Origin: CAVDAL01 sp963606965
GTDB taxonomy: Bacteria > Actinomycetota > Coriobacteriia > Coriobacteriales > QAMH01
Reading direction: 5' to 3'
DNA length: 9,561 nucleotides
Assembly: GCA_963606965.1 (NCBI GenBank)
Contig: CAVDAL010000005.1
Coordinates: 1-9,561, forward strand
Below are positions 1 to 6,160 of this stretch, piece after piece. Each line of letters opens with the position of its first letter. The stretch's first letter is position 1. The position numbers were made by a program, and so were the translations under genes. The notes beneath the pieces are model-generated. The model searched no databases. It was not told the origin of the DNA and was given only the letters and a program-made list of their open reading frames with translations.

Positions 1-2
1 TG

Positions 3-28
3 AAAAGTGTAAAAACTCAACACTTTTT
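3..28 (+). terminator. Possible weak terminator of an upstream gene
   Basis: AAAAGTGT (3-10) and ACACTTTT (20-27) are perfect 8-bp complements around a 9-base loop, with one further T at 28. The T-rich right arm could serve as the termination tract for a gene ending just before the window. The stem is AT-rich and there is no long U-run after it, so this is a weak call. Confidence 0.3.
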
Positions 29-44
29 GGAACATAGTTGCCAC

Positions 45-88
45 CAAACAACCAATTTATTACAAAATCATCGGTCGTTTGTTGTTTG
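45..88. repeat. Inverted repeat upstream of the endonuclease gene
   Basis: CAAACAAC (45-52) is repeated in inverted form as GTTGTTTG (81-88), 28 bases apart; the match continues to 11 bases with one mismatch. It lies 46 bases before the endonuclease start, in the region where its promoter should be. It could be a protein binding site or a chance match in AT-rich DNA. Confidence 0.35.
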
Positions 89-113
89 AATTATTATTCA
101 TATTCATTAGATA
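86..113 (+). promoter_or_regulatory. Tentative promoter of the endonuclease gene
   Basis: TTGAAT (86-91) and TAGATA (108-113) are 16 bases apart and 21 bases precede the ATG at 135. The -35 match is fair and the -10 match is poor (3 of 6). An alternative -10 is TATTCA at 101-106. The position is sensible, but the sequence support is weak. Confidence 0.25.
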
Positions 114-134
114 TTGCACTCTGAGGGAGAACAT

Positions 135-926
135 ATGGACAAGGAAGCAAGAGAGCTAATTTTAGAAAAAGCAAAGAAATTTTTTAAAATATCAATTGCT
201 GAAAGTCATGCAGAAAACACAAAAAAGCTTGGGAAATTGAAGTCTTTTAATATAAATCCGTTCACTGTTCATTATTTAGCATCCTTTGCATTTGGTGATG
301 AAACTCCAACAAGCCTTGCAAAAGCATTGATTTATCCTCGTGTTCTTGGAACGTCTATTGCTACAACATTTGGAAATAATGTTCAAACCTTTTGCCATGA
401 AGTTCTTGAAGGATATGCATCAACAACTGCCGGTATGGATATTGAGTTTATAGATGCTGCTGATGGAAGGAAAAAATATTGCCAGTTAAAAGCTGGTCCG
501 CAAACTATAAATAAAGATGATGTCGAAACAATAGAAGGTCACTTTGTTGGTTTAAAGAATTTAGCAAGAACGAACCATCTGCAAGACTTTAACCCAATGA
601 CAGATTGTTGCGTTGGAATTTTATATGGTGACCATTCCCAAATAAGTGCAAATTATAAGCGAATTGAATCTGATTATTCTGTATTTGCAGGCAGTGAATT
701 TTGGCTTCGCTTGACCGGAGATCCTGATTTTTATGACAGCTTAATTGATGTATTTTCGGATTGTGCGAAAGATTATGCAGATACAAATTTGCTGGATGAA
801 GTTATTGAACGACTTGCAAAAGATATTGAACAACATCCTGAAATTTTGTCATATGACTTCGCCGAAGAAACAAACTATGAGGTCATGCAAATTAGCGATG
901 ACGGAACAGAAGTGTCACAGGAATAG
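135..926 (+). CDS. Type II restriction endonuclease, EcoO109I/PmeII-like
   Basis: Predicted 263-aa endonuclease that would cut DNA unmethylated at the site protected by the downstream methyltransferase. Recognition rests on several short blocks that resemble EcoO109I as I remember it: INPF (40-43), YPRVLG (67-72), QLKAG (117-121), VGILYG (160-165) and FAGSEFW (184-190). The likely PD-(D/E)xK core runs from Asp102 to Lys119. The position two before the lysine, normally Glu or Asp, is Gln117, giving a QxK form that is also seen in some nuclease families. The start is ATG 135, preceded by GAGGGAG (123-129) with a 5-base spacer; an in-frame TTG at 114 lacks such a site. GC is low (17 of 60 bases at 181-240), unlike purB, which suggests transfer. 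Its partner methyltransferase begins 57 bases downstream. The recognition sequence cannot be read from the protein; relatives cut GGNCC-type sites. Confidence 0.82.
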   Translation: MDKEARELILEKAKKFFKISIAESHAENTKKLGKLKSFNINPFTVHYLASFAFGDETPTSLAKALIYPRVLGTSIATTFGNNVQTFCHEVLEGYASTTAGMDIEFIDAADGRKKYCQLKAGPQTINKDDVETIEGHFVGLKNLARTNHLQDFNPMTDCCVGILYGDHSQISANYKRIESDYSVFAGSEFWLRLTGDPDFYDSLIDVFSDCAKDYADTNLLDEVIERLAKDIEQHPEILSYDFAEETNYEVMQISDDGTEVSQE

Positions 927-970
927 ATATAATAAATAACCCTTGCATAGGTAAAGGTTATTTATTATAT
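927..970. repeat. 15-bp perfect inverted repeat between endonuclease and methyltransferase
   Basis: ATATAATAAATAACC (927-941) pairs perfectly with GGTTATTTATTATAT (956-970) across a 14-base spacer, and begins on the base right after the endonuclease stop codon. There is no U-run after the right arm, so it is not a typical intrinsic terminator, although the RNA hairpin could still attenuate. As DNA it is a good candidate operator. The left arm contains TATAAT (928-933), so it may also cover the methyltransferase promoter. Confidence 0.8.
928..933 (+). promoter_or_regulatory. Candidate -10 box for the methyltransferase
   Basis: TATAAT here matches the -10 consensus exactly and would start a transcript near 940, leaving the ribosome binding site at 971-976 in the leader. 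No good -35 is visible about 17 bases upstream, so the promoter would need an activator or be weak. The box lies inside the left arm of the 927-970 inverted repeat. Confidence 0.35.
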
Positions 971-982
971 AAGGAGCTCCTT
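971..982. promoter_or_regulatory. 12-bp palindrome holding the methyltransferase ribosome binding site
   Basis: AAGGAGCTCCTT is a perfect 12-bp palindrome. Its left half, AAGGAG (971-976), is the Shine-Dalgarno site for the GTG start at 984 (spacer 7). The right half, CTCCTT, is complementary to that site, though it is too close to form a normal intramolecular hairpin; it could pair between transcripts or serve as a DNA operator. The site also argues for GTG 984 over TTG 981, which would have only a 4-base spacer and would overlap the palindrome. Confidence 0.65.
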
Positions 983-983
983 G

Positions 984-2249
984 GTGCTTGATGAAGAAAA
1001 ATATGTCACTGTTACAAATGCGGCACGTGCCTTAGATGTTTCTGTCGACACAATTCGCAGATGGAATAAGCTAGGTCTTATTAAGGCAACGCGCGACAAA
1101 AATAACAGGCGTTTATTCAACCTTGAAGAAATCAAGAGACTTCAAACCAAGTTAAATGGTGGTGATGACTCAACACAATATTGCGTATTAAAAATCGACA
1201 AAACATATAGCGACGCATCTTGTATTGATTTGTTTGCAGGGGCTGGTGGCACAGCGCTTGGTTTTCATAATGCTGGAATTTCACATATTATGTTAAATGA
1301 AATTGATAAGAATGCTTGTGATACGCTTATGCAAAATAGCGTGAAACATGAGCTGAATTGGAATATTGTTCCAGGCGATGTTGCGAGTATTGATTTTTCT
1401 AATTACAGTGGCGTATCTATAATCCAAGCTGGTTTCCCATGCCAAGCATTTTCTTATGCTGGCAAAAGCAGAGGATTTGGCGATGCTCGTGGAACACTCT
1501 TTTTTGAATTTGCACGTGCGATTAAAGAGGCGCAACCAAAAATTGCTATTGGGGAAAATGTGCGAGGGCTTGTTAAGCATGATGGCGGCAGAACGCTAAA
1601 GACAATGCTTCACATTCTTGATGAGCTTGGTTATAAAGTAAATTACCGAGTTTTGCGAGCGCAATATTTAGATGTTCCGCAAAAGCGCGAACGATTGATA
1701 ATGTTTGCCGTCAGGAAAGACTTGGACTGTCCAATTCTTTTCCCGAAAGAAAAGGACTATTTCATTTCTATGAAGCAAGCATTAAAGGATTGTCCAAAAT
1801 CTGATGGGCAAACTTATCCCAAGCGCAAAGCAGAAATTATGAGCATGGTTCCAGAAGGCGGAAATTGGCGCAATTTGCCGCTAGAAGTTCAAAAGGAATA
1901 TATGAAGGGGAGTTTTTATTTAACTGGTGGCAAAACTGGAATGGCAAGAAGAATGTCTTGGAGCCAGCCTTGTTTAACGCTGACTTGTTCGCCTGCTCAA
2001 AAGCAGACAGAGCGTTGCCACCCTACGGAAACTCGCCCTTTGACTGTTCGCGAATATGCTCGAATTCAGACATTTCCTGATGATTGGGAATTTTCCGGAA
2101 AAATGACAGCTCAATATAAGCAGATTGGGAATGCTGTGCCTGTCAACCTTGGATATCATGTTGGAAGGTGCGCATTGGCGTCTCTTGGATGCATACCTGT
2201 TGAAGAAGATATGGAAGAGTTTGTTCCACTGAAAATAGGCAAGTTGTGA
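984..2249 (+). CDS. C5-cytosine DNA methyltransferase with N-terminal MerR-type HTH
   Basis: Transfers a methyl group from SAM to carbon 5 of cytosine and protects the host from the upstream endonuclease. Counted from the GTG start, it has 421 aa in two parts. Residues 5-53 form a MerR-like winged helix: the VTNAARALDVSVDTIRRWNK block, LGLIKATRD, then RRLFNLEEIKRL. Residues about 78-400 are a complete methylase: motif I DLFAGAGGTALGF (82-94), motif IV GFPCQAFS with catalytic Cys153, motif VI ENVRGL (191-196), motif VIII QKRERLIMF (233-241), RPLTVREYARIQTFP before the end (351-365) and motif X QIGNAVPVNLG (380-390). No motif is missing, so it should be active. The start is GTG 984 with AAGGAG 7 bases before it. 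N-terminal HTH extensions that autoregulate are known in other C5 methylases (M.EcoRII, M.MspI and M.SsoII type); that this MerR-like one does so is an inference. Confidence 0.93.
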   Translation: MLDEEKYVTVTNAARALDVSVDTIRRWNKLGLIKATRDKNNRRLFNLEEIKRLQTKLNGGDDSTQYCVLKIDKTYSDASCIDLFAGAGGTALGFHNAGISHIMLNEIDKNACDTLMQNSVKHELNWNIVPGDVASIDFSNYSGVSIIQAGFPCQAFSYAGKSRGFGDARGTLFFEFARAIKEAQPKIAIGENVRGLVKHDGGRTLKTMLHILDELGYKVNYRVLRAQYLDVPQKRERLIMFAVRKDLDCPILFPKEKDYFISMKQALKDCPKSDGQTYPKRKAEIMSMVPEGGNWRNLPLEVQKEYMKGSFYLTGGKTGMARRMSWSQPCLTLTCSPAQKQTERCHPTETRPLTVREYARIQTFPDDWEFSGKMTAQYKQIGNAVPVNLGYHVGRCALASLGCIPVEEDMEEFVPLKIGKL

Positions 2250-2346
2250 GCGCACCTCTATTGTTTACTCGTTGATATTCGCCGCCTGAATGGCACAAAT
2301 GCGCACACAAGCAAACCCGATTGTGCAAATAGCATGTAGAGTGCGC
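2250..2346. repeat. Hyphenated inverted repeat in the gap before purB
   Basis: GCGCAC-C-TCTA (2250-2260) is matched by TAGAGTGCGC (2337-2346), ten paired bases with one bulged C, 76 bases apart. Inside it, GCACAA (2293-2298) is inverted as TTGTGC (2321-2326). No U-run follows any arm, so I see no intrinsic terminator for the methyltransferase here. The arms bracket most of the region between the restriction system and the purB promoter. Confidence 0.4.
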
Positions 2347-2373
2347 TGCATTATGGCGCAAGTCGCGTATAAT
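2346..2373 (+). promoter_or_regulatory. Likely purB promoter
   Basis: TATAAT (2368-2373) is a perfect -10 box 40 bases before the purB ATG. The best -35 at a workable distance is CTGCAT (2346-2351, spacer 16), which is poor, so the promoter may depend on an activator. The transcript would start near 2380, giving a leader of about 35 bases with no visible riboswitch. Confidence 0.45.
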
Positions 2374-2413
2374 TTCACAAGTCAATAAATAAACTACGTG
2401 GAAAGATTTGCAC

Positions 2414-3763
2414 ATGATTGAACGATATACTCGCCCAGAAATGGGCCACATTTGGTCGCTTGAAAATAAGTTTGAAATTTGGAAAGAAATTGAGATTTTG
2501 GCATGCGAAGCCCAAGCAGAGCTTGGCGAATGCGGCATCACGAAGGAAGAAGCTGCATGGATTCGCAAATATGCAGACTTCACTGTGCCAGAAATTGATG
2601 AAATTGAAAAAGTCACAAATCATGATGTGATTGCATTTACAACTTGCATGGCTCACTACATTGATGCTGAAGTCAAGGAAGGCGAGCCGCATCCAAGCAG
2701 GTGGGTTCATTATGGAATGACAAGCTCTGACCTTGGTGATACTGCTTTGTGCTATCAAATCACACAAGCAATCGATATCATTTTGGCAGATGTCAAAGCA
2801 CTGGGTGAAACTTGCAAGCGCCGTGCATTTGAATTTGAAGATACATTGTGCGTTGGAAGAACACATGGTATTCATGCAGAACCAATGACTTTTGGAATGA
2901 AATTTGGCATGTGGGCATGGGCTATGAAGCGCGCACAAACTCGCCTTGAACAGGCTCGTGAAACAATAGCAGCCGGCGCAATTAGCGGTGCTGTTGGAAC
3001 ATATTCAAATATCGACCCGCGCGTTGAACAATATGTCTGTGAAAAACTCGGCTTGACTCCAGACCCACTTTCAACACAGGTTATTTGTCGCGATCGTCAC
3101 GCGCAAGTTATGACAGCTCTTGCATGTGTTGCTGCAAGCTTGGAACAGATTGCATTGCAGGTTCGTCTTCTTCAACAATCAGATGTTATTGAGGCAGAAG
3201 AACCTTTCACAAAAGGGCAAAAGGGCAGCTCAGCTATGCCGCATAAACGCAACCCAATCACAGCAGAGCGCGTTTGTGGTTTGGCTCGCATTGTTAAAGC
3301 GAATGCGCAGGTTGCACTCGACAATGTTGCGCTTTGGTTTGAACGCGACATCAGTCATTCTGGCACAGAGCGCGTTGCAATGGCGGACAGCTTCATCGCG
3401 CTTGATTATATGTTTTCAAAAATGCAATGGATGCTCGACGGCTTGCAAACATATCCAAACAAAATGGAACACAACCTGTGGCGCACACGCGGCTTGATCT
3501 TCAGCTCAAAAGTCATCTTGGCTCTTGTTGATGCTGGCATGACTCGCGAAGATGCATATGTTTTAGTTCAGCGCAATGCCATGAAAGTTTGGGAAGATAT
3601 CCAGCAAGCTCGCGACGGGCTTAGCTATCGCGAACAGCTCGAACAGGATGCAGATTGCGTGCTGACAAAACAACAGCTTGATGACGTATTCGATCCTCAC
3701 GCATTCTTGACGCGCAAGGGTGTTATTTTCGACAAGTTAAAAGAATTATCGTTTGAAGAATAA
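2414..3763 (+). CDS. purB: Adenylosuccinate lyase
   Basis: Cytosolic homotetrameric lyase of purine synthesis. It splits SAICAR to AICAR plus fumarate, and adenylosuccinate to AMP plus fumarate. The 449-aa product has the usual bacterial length and opens with the typical MIERYTRPEM. Visible motifs are TSSD (103-106), GRTHG with the catalytic His151 (148-152), and the fumarase/aspartase-superfamily signature SSAMPHKRNP (272-281), whose loop carries the catalytic serine. The start is ATG 2414 with GGAAAG 8 bases before it; an in-frame TTG two codons earlier is less likely. It begins the host-like gene run, is richer in GC than the endonuclease gene (30 of 60 bases at 3241-3300), and is followed after 24 bases by the TSCPD gene. 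PurC, which makes its substrate SAICAR, is encoded downstream in the same run. Confidence 0.97.
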   Translation: MIERYTRPEMGHIWSLENKFEIWKEIEILACEAQAELGECGITKEEAAWIRKYADFTVPEIDEIEKVTNHDVIAFTTCMAHYIDAEVKEGEPHPSRWVHYGMTSSDLGDTALCYQITQAIDIILADVKALGETCKRRAFEFEDTLCVGRTHGIHAEPMTFGMKFGMWAWAMKRAQTRLEQARETIAAGAISGAVGTYSNIDPRVEQYVCEKLGLTPDPLSTQVICRDRHAQVMTALACVAASLEQIALQVRLLQQSDVIEAEEPFTKGQKGSSAMPHKRNPITAERVCGLARIVKANAQVALDNVALWFERDISHSGTERVAMADSFIALDYMFSKMQWMLDGLQTYPNKMEHNLWRTRGLIFSSKVILALVDAGMTREDAYVLVQRNAMKVWEDIQQARDGLSYREQLEQDADCVLTKQQLDDVFDPHAFLTRKGVIFDKLKELSFEE

Positions 3764-3787
3764 AAGCAAATTTTTAGAGGAGTAACA

Positions 3788-4042
3788 ATGGCAGAATTTA
3801 CATATGGAACACGCGGGACATGTTCCCGTTCAATTAATTTTGAACTTGATGATGAACAACGCGTTCACAACGTTTCATTCATGGGCGGCTGCAATGGCAA
3901 TTTGAAGGGCATCGGCAGTCTTATTGAAGGCATGAAAGCTCAAGACGTGATTGATCGCGTTGAAGGCACAAGGTGCGGCATGAAGGCTACATCTTGCCCT
4001 GACCAGTTGGCTCAAGCTTTAAAAGAAGCATTAAACGCATAG
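3788..4042 (+). CDS. Stand-alone TSCPD-domain protein (TIGR03905-like)
   Basis: An 84-aa protein made only of a TSCPD domain. The naming motif TSCPD is at 68-72, and the family's GGCNGNLKGI block at 33-42. It has four cysteines, Cys12, Cys35, Cys63 and Cys70, each next to conserved-looking residues, which suggests a metal or redox site; this is inferred from the pattern only. The same domain occurs at the C-terminus of B12-dependent ribonucleotide reductases. The function of the short stand-alone family is unknown to me. The start at ATG 3788 has a strong AGAGGAG (3776-3782). With 24 bases to purB and 45 to the next gene it is almost certainly cotranscribed with purB, but that alone does not define a purine role. 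Confidence 0.88.
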   Translation: MAEFTYGTRGTCSRSINFELDDEQRVHNVSFMGGCNGNLKGIGSLIEGMKAQDVIDRVEGTRCGMKATSCPDQLAQALKEALNA

Positions 4043-4087
4043 AGAAAAAGCAAAAGTCAAACAGATAAAGCAGCAGGTTAAGCAAGC

Positions 4088-5371
4088 ATGACCCAACAGA
4101 CACAAACCACAGAAAGCGAAAGTAAGACTGCAGCAAGTGAGCCTCGCAGTTACACACGCCGCGAGCTTTTAAGCACAGCCGCAAAAACAACAGTGGCTGG
4201 CGCTGCGCTGGCTGCAGCTGGTGCAAGTTTGACTTTGGCAGGTTGCGGCGATGATTCTTCTTCGCAAGATGCGACAAATGTTTTGTCTGTAAAAAATGAA
4301 CAAGTCGTGACGCTCGATGCATATGCAGAAGCAAAAAAGCCGCAGCAATATTACAAAGTTGAAGATTTAACCACTATTGACGGCGAAGCTATCCTATTTT
4401 CTTCCGATGGAAAAATTGCAGCTGTTTTGCAAGGCGGAGAAACTGCATCTCCGCTTAACACTTTAGCGCTTTTGAATTTGCAAACTGGCACTTTAACACC
4501 AGTCCTTCAAGAACCAGTAAGCTTTGACGACGGTTATGACATCTTTGAAGTCCGCTGCTCAAAGTCGCTAATTATCTGGGTTGAAAGCAATTATTTAACA
4601 TCTGCCTGGCGAGTTTATGTTGCTTCAGTGTCTTCCGGCGGGTCAAGCATTGGAAGTCCAACTTTAGTCGACGAAGGTGATGCTGAATATGACACGCCAG
4701 AGCTTGCTGTTGTTGGCTCGCAAGCATATTGGATTGTTCAGCCAGCAGAAAGCGGAACAAAAACGCAGGAAGATTCATATTTAAAAACTTCTTCTGGCAG
4801 CGCTGCAGGAACAGTCATAACTTCTCATGGGCGTTTTTGTGGTGGTCTTTCAGTTAATGGCAATACATTAACAGCAATGCCGCGCGCGGACGTGTCTGGC
4901 GTTTACTATCAAATGACTTCTGTGGAAGGTGGCTCCATCGTTAGCACAACGCTTCTTCCGCGAGCATACAAGCCAAATGGCGCAATCTTTTTGAATGGCA
5001 GCTTTGCATTTGGAATTTCTGCATCATATGACTATGGCGATGGCATATCAAATGTTGGCACTTATTACCAAATTGGGCAAGACAATTGGCTGCGTTTAAT
5101 TCGCCAACCAATCACTGTTCCTGGCTTGTGCAATGGCTGGCTTTTTTGTAAATCTGGTTCGCGCACTGTTTTTGTTGATGTGAATAACAAAACATATTTC
5201 ACAATAAATGCTCCGGATGGTTGTACAGACTATGGCGACTATTCGGTTCAATTTGGAGAAGTTGATGCAATTTATAATTTTGCAACAATCTCTGAACTTT
5301 CAAAAAAGAATGTTCCAAAAAAGCATGTGCTTGTTCGCAAAATAACATTGCAAACAGCGCCTGGTGCATAA
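4088..5371 (+). CDS. Tat-exported lipoprotein of unknown function
   Basis: A 427-aa predicted surface lipoprotein. The N-terminus shows a twin-arginine motif, TRRELLS (23-29), then a hydrophobic Ala-rich stretch (about 31-51) and a lipobox LAGC (50-53), so Cys53 should be lipidated after export by the Tat route. A Ser/Asp linker follows. The rest (about 70-420) is rich in short beta-strand patterns, Gly, Ser, Tyr and Trp, with spaced blocks such as EAILFSSDGKIAAVL and NGAIFLNGSFAFGIS; this resembles a beta-propeller, but I recognise no defined family. The ATG at 4088 has only a weak site (CAGG, 4074-4077). The gene lies 72 bases upstream of a two-component system whose kinase lacks an outer domain, so it may help sense a signal; that role is an inference from position only. 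Confidence 0.8.
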   Translation: MTQQTQTTESESKTAASEPRSYTRRELLSTAAKTTVAGAALAAAGASLTLAGCGDDSSSQDATNVLSVKNEQVVTLDAYAEAKKPQQYYKVEDLTTIDGEAILFSSDGKIAAVLQGGETASPLNTLALLNLQTGTLTPVLQEPVSFDDGYDIFEVRCSKSLIIWVESNYLTSAWRVYVASVSSGGSSIGSPTLVDEGDAEYDTPELAVVGSQAYWIVQPAESGTKTQEDSYLKTSSGSAAGTVITSHGRFCGGLSVNGNTLTAMPRADVSGVYYQMTSVEGGSIVSTTLLPRAYKPNGAIFLNGSFAFGISASYDYGDGISNVGTYYQIGQDNWLRLIRQPITVPGLCNGWLFCKSGSRTVFVDVNNKTYFTINAPDGCTDYGDYSVQFGEVDAIYNFATISELSKKNVPKKHVLVRKITLQTAPGA

Positions 5372-5376
5372 ACTTC

Positions 5377-5394
5377 ATAGCAGCAAATAGCAGC
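5377..5394 (+). promoter_or_regulatory. Direct repeat, candidate response-regulator operator
   Basis: ATAGCAGC occurs at 5377-5384 and again at 5387-5394, a 10-base period that puts both copies on one face of the helix. OmpR-family regulators commonly bind such tandem half-sites. The pair lies 50 bases before the response regulator start. A poor -10-like TTATTA (5413-5418) lies where an activator bound here could help. Autoregulation is inferred. Confidence 0.45.
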
Positions 5395-5443
5395 CTTGAA
5401 GCAAAAGATAAGTTATTAGTTCTCGACTGAAACGAGGTAAAAC

Positions 5444-6157
5444 ATGGATATGGCAATTGAAACTCAACGCATTTTGCTTGTTGAAGATGAAAAGGCAATT
5501 CGTGAGGCTGTGGCAGCATATCTTGAACGCGAAAATTATTGGGTTACAGGTGCAGCAGATGGCCAAGAAGCTTTGGAAGAATTTTCAAAGCACCATTATG
5601 ATCTTGTTGTTTTGGATTTGATGCTCCCGCTTATTCCTGGTGAAAAGGTTTGCAGAACAATCCGTGAAAGTTCAGATGTGCCAATTATTATGCTTACAGC
5701 AAAAGGTGAAATCGAAGACAGAATTATTGGTCTTGAACTTGGCGCAGACGACTATTTGGTTAAGCCATTTTCTCCAAGAGAATTGGTTGCTCGCGTTCGC
5801 GCTTTGTTGCGCCGCGCACACATCGACACAGATCAAGCACGTGAAATTCTTGAATTTGGTGAACTCACAATTGATATTAGCGGGCACAGAGTTCTTGTTA
5901 ATGATGAAGAGATTGATTTAACAGCCAGCGAATTTAAACTGCTTACGACTTTATCGCATTATCCAGGCAGAGTTTATTCCCGCATGGAACTTGTGGAAAA
6001 GGTTTTGGGTTATGACTTCGAAGGCTATGAACGTACAATTGACAGCCATGTGAAGAACTTGCGCGCAAAAATGGGCGATGATCCTCGTAATCCAAAATGG
6101 ATTGCTACTGTTCATGGTGTTGGTTATCGCTTTGATGGTGTCAGGACAAATAAATAA
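5444..6157 (+). CDS. OmpR/PhoB-family response regulator
   Basis: A 237-aa DNA-binding response regulator, full length for the family. The receiver domain (about 8-125) has the acidic pair Glu14-Asp15 in LLVEDE, the phospho-acceptor Asp58 in LVVLDLMLP, Thr85 in MLTAKG and Lys107 in LVKPFS. The winged-helix output domain (about 135-232) shows LTASEFKLLTTL, the recognition-helix area ERTIDSHVKNLRAKMG and the end motif TVHGVGYRF. The start is ATG 5444 with GAGG (5434-5437) 6 bases before it; ATG 5450 is a less well placed alternative. Only 3 bases separate it from the kinase, so the two are a cognate pair. A 10-base-period repeat lies directly upstream. Its targets are not known from sequence. 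Confidence 0.96.
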   Translation: MDMAIETQRILLVEDEKAIREAVAAYLERENYWVTGAADGQEALEEFSKHHYDLVVLDLMLPLIPGEKVCRTIRESSDVPIIMLTAKGEIEDRIIGLELGADDYLVKPFSPRELVARVRALLRRAHIDTDQAREILEFGELTIDISGHRVLVNDEEIDLTASEFKLLTTLSHYPGRVYSRMELVEKVLGYDFEGYERTIDSHVKNLRAKMGDDPRNPKWIATVHGVGYRFDGVRTNK

Positions 6158-6160
6158 ACA

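Noticed and set aside
943..971. TTGCAT-17-TATATA promoter for the methyltransferase
   Set aside because: It would start the transcript at about 978-980, after the Shine-Dalgarno site, leaving the message almost leaderless despite a good ribosome binding site.
2250..2413. Riboswitch, small RNA or tRNA in the gap before purB
   Set aside because: No recognisable conserved core or cloverleaf; most of the gap lies upstream of the likely promoter.
2143..2938. Minus-strand open frames across the methyltransferase end and purB start
   Set aside because: They lie opposite well-supported genes and show no protein-like motifs.
5373..5401. CTTCA/TGAAG inverted repeat after the lipoprotein gene as a terminator
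   Set aside because: Only 5 bp with a 19-base loop and no U-run; too weak.
5422..5436. CTCG/CGAG hairpin covering the response regulator ribosome binding site
   Set aside because: A 4-bp stem is expected by chance and would be unstable.
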